Shown here piece by piece: positions 25,330-32,491 of a stretch of DNA of 64,000 bases; position 1 is the stretch's first letter, and every line of letters starts with the position of its first letter. The position numbers and the translations under genes were made by a program. The notes under the pieces were generated by a model, which did not search any database, was not told the origin of the DNA, and worked only from the letters and a program-made list of their open reading frames with translations. Source of the DNA: CALINF01 sp039980455 (GTDB lineage: Bacteria; Pseudomonadota; Gammaproteobacteria; Pseudomonadales; Halieaceae); assembly GCA_039980455.1 (NCBI GenBank), contig JBDXCG010000003.1, positions 1,364,001 through 1,428,000 of the forward strand, in the 5' to 3' direction.

Positions 25330-26033
25330 AGCCACCCCATGTGTTACTCGCGCTAAGTGAGCTTCCCAGAGCGCTGGCCGATGCCACGCTGCTACAGCCG
25401 GCTATACCCCTGCTTCGAAAGTTACCAAGAGGCACAGGGCAAGCGGTGATGGTATTGCCCGGATTCATGGGGTCGGATCGTGGCAATCAACCGCTCATTC
25501 GCTTTTTGAATTCCATGGGTTACAACGCAATGGGCTGGGGCCAGGGCCAAAACCGGGGTCAGCAAAATTTTTCAGAAGAAAAACTGCGCACGCGCATGAC
25601 GCGGATGATGAAAGAGAGCAACGGTAAAATCGCGCTTGTAGGGCATTCTCTCGGCGGTTTGTACGCGCGCGAGATCGCTAAGGAACAGCCTGATGTGGTT
25701 GCGCAAGTGATAACGCTGGGCAGCCCTTTTGCAGAAGGCCGGGATACTGGATCCCATGCCAGCCGCCTCTACCAGCAGTTAAACCCTAATCGAGAAGAAG
25801 AAGAAAGACAGCCGGATGCAACGCAGCTGTCGACGCCACCATCAGTGCCTACCACGGCAATTTATACCAAGGCGGACGGCGTGGTGAACTGGAAGACCTC
25901 TATCCAACGAGGCAATTTCGACCACGTCCATAATATCGAAGTACTGGGCAGCCACATCGGGCTCAATATGAATCCGGGCGTCTGGTACTGGATTCTAAAA
26001 AAGCTTGGTCAACCCACGGCTGTTGCCGCCTAA
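25326..26033 (+). CDS. alpha/beta hydrolase, lipase-like
   Basis: A 235-residue hydrolase coupled to the WS/DGAT gene through a 4-base ATGA overlap. VMVLPGFMGSDRGNQPL is the oxyanion region, GHSLGGLYARE the nucleophile elbow with Ser, TKADGVVNW holds the likely Asp, and GSHIGLNMN the His. The elbow GHSLGG and the LITLGSPF-like block after it (VITLGSPFAEG) match triacylglycerol lipases and PGAP1-like esterases. It may remodel or mobilise the neutral lipid made by its partner; that is inferred from the coupling. There is no signal peptide, so it acts inside the cell. Confidence 0.87.
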   Translation: MKPPHVLLALSELPRALADATLLQPAIPLLRKLPRGTGQAVMVLPGFMGSDRGNQPLIRFLNSMGYNAMGWGQGQNRGQQNFSEEKLRTRMTRMMKESNGKIALVGHSLGGLYAREIAKEQPDVVAQVITLGSPFAEGRDTGSHASRLYQQLNPNREEEERQPDATQLSTPPSVPTTAIYTKADGVVNWKTSIQRGNFDHVHNIEVLGSHIGLNMNPGVWYWILKKLGQPTAVAA

Positions 26034-26052
26034 AATCCTCTGCTGCGACTAA

Positions 26053-26868
26053 CTAGTCGATAGCCGCATGTGCGTGGTTGATTGACGTGCCACCATCCAC
26101 CGGTATCACTGCACCCTGCGTATACGCGCCCGCGCGTGAGCACAGATACACCGCTACGCCGGCCATCTCAGCATCGCAGCCCACCCTGCCCAACAAGCTG
26201 TTGTGCTCGATCTCGGCCTTGCGGTGCTCAAACACATAGTCTGTCATGCGGCTGGGGAAGAAGCCGGGGGCGATCGCATTCACAGTGATCTGGCGTCGTC
26301 CCAGCTCCACTGCCAGGTGTCGAGTTAAGTGATGTACCGCAGCCTTTGAAGCCGTATAGGCATAGTTGCCAGTGCCATGAACAGTGGGTACGTGCAGCCC
26401 CTCCATAGAACCGATATTGATCACCCGCGCGGGATCTTCCTTACTCGCTGCTTTTTCCAGCAAGGGCGTCATATCCCGTGTAAGCGTAAAAATAGTACTC
26501 ACGTTAAGATGCAACACCTTGTCAAAAGCCGCCTCGGGAAAAGTCGCATAATCTTCCCCCCATGCAGTGCCTGCATTGTTCACCAGGATGTTAAGGTTCC
26601 CTTCCCTGCTCTCCAATTCCTGAACCAGTTGCAAGCGGCCATCAGCACTCGATACATCGGCAGGTAGGGCGATGCATTCACCAAACTCGCTCAGCTCTTT
26701 CGCAGCCAACTCGCACGCCTCTGCCTTGCGCGCCGAAATATAGACCCTGGCGCCGGCCTGCAATAGACCCTGGCTGATCATATAGCCAATACCCCGGGAG
26801 CCGCCGGTTACTAAAGCCACCTTGCCTTCAAGATTAAAAAGACTGTTGATATCCAGATTGCTTTTCAT
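26053..26868 (-). CDS. short-chain dehydrogenase/reductase
   Basis: A 271-residue classical SDR. The cofactor loop is VALVTGGSRGIGYMISQGLL (TGxxxGIG), followed by ISARKAEAC where the Arg suggests NADP. NNAGTAW, the catalytic Ser in VINIGSMEG and YAYTASKAA (YxxxK) complete the active site, and NAIAPGFFPSRMT follows. The length is a little above FabG; the RhlG-like subgroup of beta-ketoacyl reductases has this size and C-terminal insertion. Converges with the WS/DGAT-lipase pair. It may be a lipid-related reductase. Confidence 0.88.
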   Translation of the reverse strand: MKSNLDINSLFNLEGKVALVTGGSRGIGYMISQGLLQAGARVYISARKAEACELAAKELSEFGECIALPADVSSADGRLQLVQELESREGNLNILVNNAGTAWGEDYATFPEAAFDKVLHLNVSTIFTLTRDMTPLLEKAASKEDPARVINIGSMEGLHVPTVHGTGNYAYTASKAAVHHLTRHLAVELGRRQITVNAIAPGFFPSRMTDYVFEHRKAEIEHNSLLGRVGCDAEMAGVAVYLCSRAGAYTQGAVIPVDGGTSINHAHAAID

Positions 26869-26934
26869 AAGGCATTACTCTCGTGAGTTAAAGTAGTGGC
26901 GAATGCATAGTCGCTCGACGAACTGATGCGTTGA

Positions 26935-27687
26935 TTAGGTACGGTACTGAGACTCCAAATAGGCGAGGATCTCGGCAGACTCAAACAGTCCGGTATCGGT
27001 GTTGGGGTCAAACAGATACGGCACTGAGATCTGACCTTCCTCCGCCTGCAAATTTTGACGGTTCTCCAGCTTGCTGTCTGGCGTAATGTTAAGCGCTCTA
27101 CGCAGCGGCGGCAGCAGCCACTCCTCAAGCTCAGTTCGCCCAACACTGCGTAGCACGTATGGAATCTCCATTTCACACAGAAGTTCGCGTACCGGCCGGG
27201 CGTAAGGGCTGCCCTCAAAGCTGAAGAGCTCTAGCATCTGCTGCGGAAGTTGGCCGGTATCTGCGCGCATGCCACGGTATGCGCGTGGTGCACCTGCGAG
27301 CGTTGAACTCAACTTTTGTAGTGGACCCAACTTCCATTTAAGAGGAACCGGGCGCAGCGCATAGGTCTCAAATAGGTACTCGATTATTGCCATTGACTCG
27401 TAAAGCTCGGCGCCATTGTTGGGATCAATCAAAAATGGAAACTGCGACTTGCCGCCCTGCGTCTGTACAAAGGATCTAAACCTTGTTCCACCTGTGGGGC
27501 ACGGGTAAATCTCCGCATCAAGCCCCAGCTCAGTAACTACCTCACGCACAATACGGCAGTACGGACAGTTCTCCATATCGTACAGCTGCAATAGCAATTT
27601 GGGCTTGGCGACAGCAGGTTCGCATTGAATACCGCTGGTGCCACGCAGAAATGTGGTGAACATGGATGTTGCTATATTTTCTGCCAT
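26935..27687 (-). CDS. tandem glutathione S-transferase N-terminal (thioredoxin-fold) protein
   Basis: A 250-residue protein with two GST_N/glutaredoxin-like halves. The first, LYDMENCPYCRIVREVVTEL, has a C-P-Y-C motif at about 39-42 and continues to FPFLIDPNNGAELYESMAII. The second, LFSFEGSPYARPVRELLCEM, has lost both cysteines (S-P-Y-A) and ends VPYLFDPNTDTGLFESAEIL. The ESxxI blocks are glutathione-binding. There is no GST C-terminal helical domain. It starts about 40 bases beyond the end of the gltX gene region, on the same strand. A thiol-redox or glutathione-dependent role is likely; the substrate is unknown. Confidence 0.83.
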   Translation of the reverse strand: MAENIATSMFTTFLRGTSGIQCEPAVAKPKLLLQLYDMENCPYCRIVREVVTELGLDAEIYPCPTGGTRFRSFVQTQGGKSQFPFLIDPNNGAELYESMAIIEYLFETYALRPVPLKWKLGPLQKLSSTLAGAPRAYRGMRADTGQLPQQMLELFSFEGSPYARPVRELLCEMEIPYVLRSVGRTELEEWLLPPLRRALNITPDSKLENRQNLQAEEGQISVPYLFDPNTDTGLFESAEILAYLESQYRT

Positions 27688-27729
27688 GTCGAGCTCCAGC
27701 GATTACGCGTATCTTGGGCGTTAGAGTGC

Positions 27730-29223
27730 TCAGCTGCCTGCTGGCAACTGCTGATACTCTTTCTCAAACCGTTTAGTCGCCTTCTTAGACACGCCACCCA
27801 GCACATCTATCGCGTGACGCAAACGAGCCCGACTCATGTCAGGGCCTAACAGCTCCATGGAATCTACCACCGAGAAAGACGCGCTTGATCCCGCTATGGC
27901 AACAAACACGGGGGCAAGAAAGTCCTTTACCTTTATCTCCAGGGCGTCTGCTACAGTTTTAAGTTCAGCCCAAATTTGATCACGATGCCACTGCTGCAGT
28001 GACTCCATGCGCCATAGTGCAAACTGCAAGCCTTTCACTACGAGCTCCCGCTCTCCCTTGATACCCTCGAAGCTGGCCTCTGTTATCGGCAGCGTGCCAG
28101 ATACAAGAAAACTGCTCAGGGGCGCAAAGTCACTCAAGGTTTCCATGCGCTTCTGGGCATGGGGGAGCACTTTGAGCAAATTACTTTCGTTGAAAGCCCA
28201 CTGCACCAACCTGTCGGCGAGCTCCTGCTCAGACAGATCTTCACGTATCCACATACCATTGAGCCAACGCAGCTTCTCTACATCAAAAATGGGGCCGCCC
28301 AATGACACCCGCTGTATGTCGAAGTGATCCAGCATGGTTTGCAGAGAAAACTTTTCGCTTTCATCGGGCATAGACCAACCCATTCTGCCCAGATAGTTGA
28401 GCAAGGCCTCGGGTAGAAATCCCATGCGCTGATAGTAAAGAATGCTGGTAGGGTTTTTGCGTTTGCTTAGCTTTGACTTGTCTGGGTTACGCAATAACGG
28501 CAAGTGACAAAGCACTGGCATTTCCCAGCCGAAATACTCATACAATAGCTTGTGCTTGGGCGCGGAGTTGATCCACTCTTCGCCGCGCAGCACGTGGGTA
28601 ATTCCCATCAGGTGATCATCCACCACATTGGCTAAGTGGTATGTGGGCATACCATCGGACTTTAGCAGTATCTGCGCATCTATCATGCTCCAGTCGAGCT
28701 CGATGGTGCCGCGCAATAGGTCATCAATCTCGCAGGCACCCTCTTCGTCCGGCACCATCATACGAATGACATAGGAGTCTCCAGCGGCTTTGCGCCTGGC
28801 TACTTCGTCATCAGGTAGCATAAGGTCTGCAGGTTTTAATGCTGTGCTGTTGCCTGCCTCGCGACGTGCGGCACGCAACTCATCCAGCTCTTGCGGTGTG
28901 CGATAACACACGAAGGCTTTGCCGGCGTCCACTAACTGCTGTGCATATTCACCGTACAGTTCCATGCGCTCGCTTTGACGATAGGGACCATACTCCCCGC
29001 CAACGTCAGGACCCTCGTCCCAGTCCAGGCCAAGCCAGCGCAAACTATCCATTATGGCCTGCTCTGATTCGGGGGTGGATCGTGCCTGATCGGTATCTTC
29101 AATGCGCAGGACAAATTGTCCTCCGTGCGCGCGAGCAAAACACAGGTTAAACAGAGCTATATAGGCCGTGCCAACGTGGGGATCGCCAGTGGGAGATGGG
29201 GCTATTCGTGTCCGAACGGTCAT
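27730..29223 (-). CDS. gltX: glutamyl-tRNA synthetase
   Basis: A 497-residue class I aminoacyl-tRNA synthetase that charges tRNA-Glu. The HIGH-like motif is in APSPTGDPHVGTAYIALFN near residue 8 and the KMSKS-like motif is SKLSKRK near 250. LRIEDTDQARSTPES and WDEGPDVGGEYGPYRQSER are Glu-site blocks, and HLPLLRNPDKSKL leads into the second motif. The C-terminal anticodon-binding region ends FEKEYQQLPAGS. The length is normal for the discriminating bacterial enzyme. ATG at 29223, read towards the GST_N gene. Confidence 0.97.
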   Translation of the reverse strand: MTVRTRIAPSPTGDPHVGTAYIALFNLCFARAHGGQFVLRIEDTDQARSTPESEQAIMDSLRWLGLDWDEGPDVGGEYGPYRQSERMELYGEYAQQLVDAGKAFVCYRTPQELDELRAARREAGNSTALKPADLMLPDDEVARRKAAGDSYVIRMMVPDEEGACEIDDLLRGTIELDWSMIDAQILLKSDGMPTYHLANVVDDHLMGITHVLRGEEWINSAPKHKLLYEYFGWEMPVLCHLPLLRNPDKSKLSKRKNPTSILYYQRMGFLPEALLNYLGRMGWSMPDESEKFSLQTMLDHFDIQRVSLGGPIFDVEKLRWLNGMWIREDLSEQELADRLVQWAFNESNLLKVLPHAQKRMETLSDFAPLSSFLVSGTLPITEASFEGIKGERELVVKGLQFALWRMESLQQWHRDQIWAELKTVADALEIKVKDFLAPVFVAIAGSSASFSVVDSMELLGPDMSRARLRHAIDVLGGVSKKATKRFEKEYQQLPAGS

Positions 29224-29293
29224 GATTATCCAGCGTGCTGCAAAATGAGCAGCGATTATACGGACTAGAGGCTACAAAACCCAACAGGCGGCG

Positions 29294-30256
29294 TCACCTA
29301 ATAGCGATAGGATTTATCACCATTTGCACGGCGCCTTCGAACTTTGGGATGCCCAGTACAAACAGAAACTCAGATACGTCGTCAGCAATCAGCTGCGCGG
29401 TCTGAATGTTCTCGAGAATGTGCACGCCATGCTTTGCCAGCAAGATACTATGCGAGGGAAATAGTTGCTGAGGATCTGGGTTGGGAATTGCATCCAGCGC
29501 CCACGTATCGGCTCCAACTGCCACCACCCCTAAACTCGCCAGATATTCGGCACCATCAATATCCAGACCCGGCTCACCGGCCAGAAACGCCGCCGGGTCT
29601 TTGGTAGCCATTGCCTGCCAGCCCGTGTGTAAAATCACGACATCACCCTTGCCAATAGACACACCCTGCGCCTTTGCTGCACCGCGGATTTGTGCTGCAT
29701 CAAATGCCGTACCCGCTGGCAACATATCAGTGCCACCCAAGAACTTGAGCATATCCAGCAATACACCGCGGGTCACAATCGGTGGAATCTCATGCGTACC
29801 GTATTTCTTTGCTCCGGATGGTGAGAATACGTCGGCCGCTGTCGCGCCATTGTAATAGCGATGGCCAATACCAAAATGTGCAAAGCCATCAATCTGAGTG
29901 CCTATCCCCAGCCACGTAGCCAGATAGTCGTCGTGGGAAGTGCCCTGTGACTTGCCCAGCGGCGGCATGATCTCATCGCCGTGTGGGTACATGATCAAAT
30001 TGAAGTTCCGATGCCCATAGGCAGGTGTATCACGCCCTGTTACCCCTCCCAATTCATAGGTTTTACCCGTGGTTACCAAGCGGGCTGCCTTTACCACGCT
30101 TTCAGCACTTAAGTTATTGAGCGCACCGATGGTATCAGTGGCGCCATATTTCGAGGGATACCAGCCTGCCTCCTCTGCCAGCACGGTAGACGCGGTAAAA
30201 GCTGCACACAGCACAGTAGCTGCAATCACACGGACCAATGAACGAGCCGATAACAT
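29294..30256 (-). CDS. exported cyclase family protein (kynurenine-formamidase-like metal hydrolase)
   Basis: A 320-residue protein with a signal peptide (VIAATVLCAAFTASTVLAEE). It belongs to the cyclase/KynB-type family (PF04199) of metal-dependent amide or ester hydrolases. The usual HxGTHxDxPxH metal motif appears as a variant GIGTQIDGFAHFGIG at about 118-132, with fewer His than KynB; VILHTGWQAM and VGADTWALD are later blocks. AGGAGAG precedes the ATG at 30256. It could open a lactone or amide in the periplasm. Whether it is a true kynurenine formamidase is doubtful, because of the export signal and the altered motif. Confidence 0.83.
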   Translation of the reverse strand: MLSARSLVRVIAATVLCAAFTASTVLAEEAGWYPSKYGATDTIGALNNLSAESVVKAARLVTTGKTYELGGVTGRDTPAYGHRNFNLIMYPHGDEIMPPLGKSQGTSHDDYLATWLGIGTQIDGFAHFGIGHRYYNGATAADVFSPSGAKKYGTHEIPPIVTRGVLLDMLKFLGGTDMLPAGTAFDAAQIRGAAKAQGVSIGKGDVVILHTGWQAMATKDPAAFLAGEPGLDIDGAEYLASLGVVAVGADTWALDAIPNPDPQQLFPSHSILLAKHGVHILENIQTAQLIADDVSEFLFVLGIPKFEGAVQMVINPIAIR

Positions 30257-30320
30257 TTATTCTCTCCTATGACTTGAAACACCCACCAAGCGTAGACCAA
30301 ACTGACTGCTTTGAAAGCCA

Positions 30321-31133
30321 ATGGATAGCGTAATGCCTGCCAATCAGCGTGATGCTCTCACAATAGACCCCAACGCTCTGAATCTCGAGTGCGTCGCCAC
30401 TTATACACGTCTGGTGAAGGCAAGCCTCGCGCGCGTTTGGGAAAACGTATTGGACTGGGAGCATCTACCTCACCTACACGATGACTCATTCAACTACTGT
30501 GAGTTGGATGAGGCCGGCGCTTGGGGTTGGCGTGTTTGGTCCGATAAAGACCACGACAGTCACATCGAGCTGTGCGTTGATGAGGGTTGCTATGTAGCAC
30601 GCAGTTATAGGCGCAGTGAGCAGTTTTCAGAGATATGGACTCACCTGAAGCCTCAGGGTGACAGCACCGATATTCGCGTAGAGTTTTATGCAAGCGGCGT
30701 CACTGATGACAATCGCGACCACTTCGGTAAAGCCCATCTAGCGTTGTACGAAACACTATGGGACGAAGACGAGGCCATGATGTGTGAGCGACAGCAGCGG
30801 CTTGAGCACTCGCGCGACCCACGAGTCGAAGTCAACCTGGGCTCAATCGCCCAGTTGCGTGAAAGTGTACCCGTAAATTTTGAGCTGGGGCGCAAGGAGT
30901 ATAAGTTGAGCGAAACACCCGCAGGCTGGGTAGCCACACCCACTATCTGCCCTCACCTTCTCGGGCCACTGGAGTTATCGGAGCAGCCGGGACAGCTGCG
31001 CTGCCCATGGCATGGATACGTCTTTGACGTTCAATCCGGTAAGTGTGTTAGCCCTGCGGATTCGCGCTGCTCACTGGGACAGCCACCAAGAATTATTGAA
31101 CAGGACAATGAACTCATTGTTGTCGCCGTTTAG
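30321..31133 (+). CDS. two-domain protein: SRPBCC-like N-terminus, Rieske [2Fe-2S] C-terminus
   Basis: A 270-residue protein in which the Rieske centre is C-terminal: ICPHLLG (Cys210, His212) and CPWHG (Cys228, His231). Residues 25-165 look like an SRPBCC/polyketide-cyclase fold (YTRLVKASLARVWENVLDW and LYETLWDEDEAMMCERQQRL), the fold of the catalytic domain of Rieske oxygenases. Ordinary ring-hydroxylating oxygenases have the Rieske domain first, so the order here is reversed. No His-His-Asp iron site is clear. Two Met codons (30321, 30333) are possible starts. The next gene is sulfotransferase-like, then a PQQ dehydrogenase; whether they work together is unknown. Confidence 0.83.
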   Translation: MDSVMPANQRDALTIDPNALNLECVATYTRLVKASLARVWENVLDWEHLPHLHDDSFNYCELDEAGAWGWRVWSDKDHDSHIELCVDEGCYVARSYRRSEQFSEIWTHLKPQGDSTDIRVEFYASGVTDDNRDHFGKAHLALYETLWDEDEAMMCERQQRLEHSRDPRVEVNLGSIAQLRESVPVNFELGRKEYKLSETPAGWVATPTICPHLLGPLELSEQPGQLRCPWHGYVFDVQSGKCVSPADSRCSLGQPPRIIEQDNELIVVAV

Positions 31134-31319
31134 CCTGGTGTAGCTGCGCGACTGAACGCCCCACACGGGCACTGAATCAGACAGCTGCGTGCAGTTCATC
31201 CCCCAATCAGCTCAACTCATCTCGAACGTACTAAATCGCAGTACGCGGCGTGATAGCTTTCCAACACTCGAATCAAACAGCCAACCAGACGAATTCGAGC
31301 GTTGTAGAGACCTTAGGCC

Positions 31320-32393
31320 GTGGACAATACAGAGAACGTTTTATCAAGCCCCGACTGGCTTCTGTCCGGCGTTAACAGTGAGCGCGAGGCGTTTATCTTT
31401 ACTAACGTTCACCGCCGTTCACTTGACGCGATGGCCTTCCACGACGGGCGAACGCCTCTGAGGCAAAAGGTCAATTCGGTCACCGTAGACTTCGAAGATG
31501 CACTGAATTGGCAACGCGGTTACGCCCGTCCTGACTCCCCTTTACAGTTGATCAACCACACGGCGTTCTGTGGATCGACTCTGTTATCACGAATGCTGGC
31601 AACTGCGCCCGAGGTCGCTTGCTACCGTGAACCCCAGGTACTCGTGGAACTGGCCGATCTTAAAGCCTGCGGGCATAGCTTGAGCCATGAGCCTGCGTTC
31701 TGGGGCGAGATTGTGCATTTTTCGCTTCAGCAATTTACCCAAGCCTGGGAAGGACAAAGCGCTGCGGTTCTGAAGCCGTCTAACTGGGCCAACACCCTGC
31801 TGAGCGATATCACTCTACGTATGCCCGTTCGCGCGGTGCTGATGACCTGTGATATTGAAGACTATCTCCTTGCACACCTGCGCGGCGGCCGAGAGCGGAT
31901 CGCTTTTAGTCTGAGACTGCTCAATCATATGGCACTGTGCTCCCAAAACCTGCAAGGTCGAATAGACACCCTGGAAGAGCAATATCCCAATGGCCTGTCA
32001 AACATACTTCACTTGCTTGCACTTAACCTGCAAGCACAGCAGGAACTTCTGGTAGGGCATAGCCAGTTGAACGAGTGGGACACGATGGAACTGACCAAGC
32101 ATGCGCTACTGAACCAACCTGTAACGTCGATCATACATACTGCGTCCGCACTGGGCCTTAAATCAAACTGGTACTCCTCAACCCGACTCAAAGAGATCAC
32201 CCGCGTTAACGCCAAGGTAGACGTACAATCTGGATATAGTGCTTCAGAGGAGTCACTGCAGAACTCATGGTTAAGTCGCGAGTATGACTTAGAGATTCGT
32301 GCAGCGTGCGATTGGTTCTATCAATCGACCCTGTCTCCACAAACAACCCCAATCAACCCGGCAAACCTCATTCCAGACCAATCTAGACAGTAA
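31320..32393 (+). CDS. sulfotransferase-like P-loop protein
   Basis: A 357-residue protein starting at a GTG without a strong ribosome site. The segment LINHTAFCGSTLLSRMLATA near 80-100 has the shape of the 5'-phosphosulfate-binding loop of sulfotransferases, and CYREPQVLVEL follows as in that fold. VLKPSNWANTLL at about 155 resembles the 3'-phosphate motif region. The remainder, helical and Gln/Leu-rich, I do not recognise. PAPS-dependent transfer of a sulfate group is the likeliest function but unproved. It follows the Rieske-domain gene by 186 bases. There may be an alternative internal start. Confidence 0.6.
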   Translation: MDNTENVLSSPDWLLSGVNSEREAFIFTNVHRRSLDAMAFHDGRTPLRQKVNSVTVDFEDALNWQRGYARPDSPLQLINHTAFCGSTLLSRMLATAPEVACYREPQVLVELADLKACGHSLSHEPAFWGEIVHFSLQQFTQAWEGQSAAVLKPSNWANTLLSDITLRMPVRAVLMTCDIEDYLLAHLRGGRERIAFSLRLLNHMALCSQNLQGRIDTLEEQYPNGLSNILHLLALNLQAQQELLVGHSQLNEWDTMELTKHALLNQPVTSIIHTASALGLKSNWYSSTRLKEITRVNAKVDVQSGYSASEESLQNSWLSREYDLEIRAACDWFYQSTLSPQTTPINPANLIPDQSRQ

Positions 32394-32425
32394 CCCTACT
32401 CAAGCTGGACTCGGCGTAAATCTAC

Positions 32426-32454
32426 TTACACAGACAGGTCGATAAGGGCATAAT
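32426..32454 (+). promoter_or_regulatory. candidate sigma-70 promoter of the PQQ dehydrogenase gene
   Basis: TTACAC (32426-32431) and CATAAT (32449-32454) are separated by 17 bases and lie 37 bases before the ATG at 32492. The -10 matches the consensus at five positions; the -35 is weaker. Seen by eye only. Confidence 0.35.
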
Positions 32455-32491
32455 GATGTCCATAAAAGCATAATTGAGAAGGAAGTATAAG

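Noticed and set aside
29294..30256. Exported cyclase-family protein as the missing kynurenine formamidase
   Set aside because: It is 26 kb from kynU, has a signal peptide and an altered metal motif, so the link is not supported.
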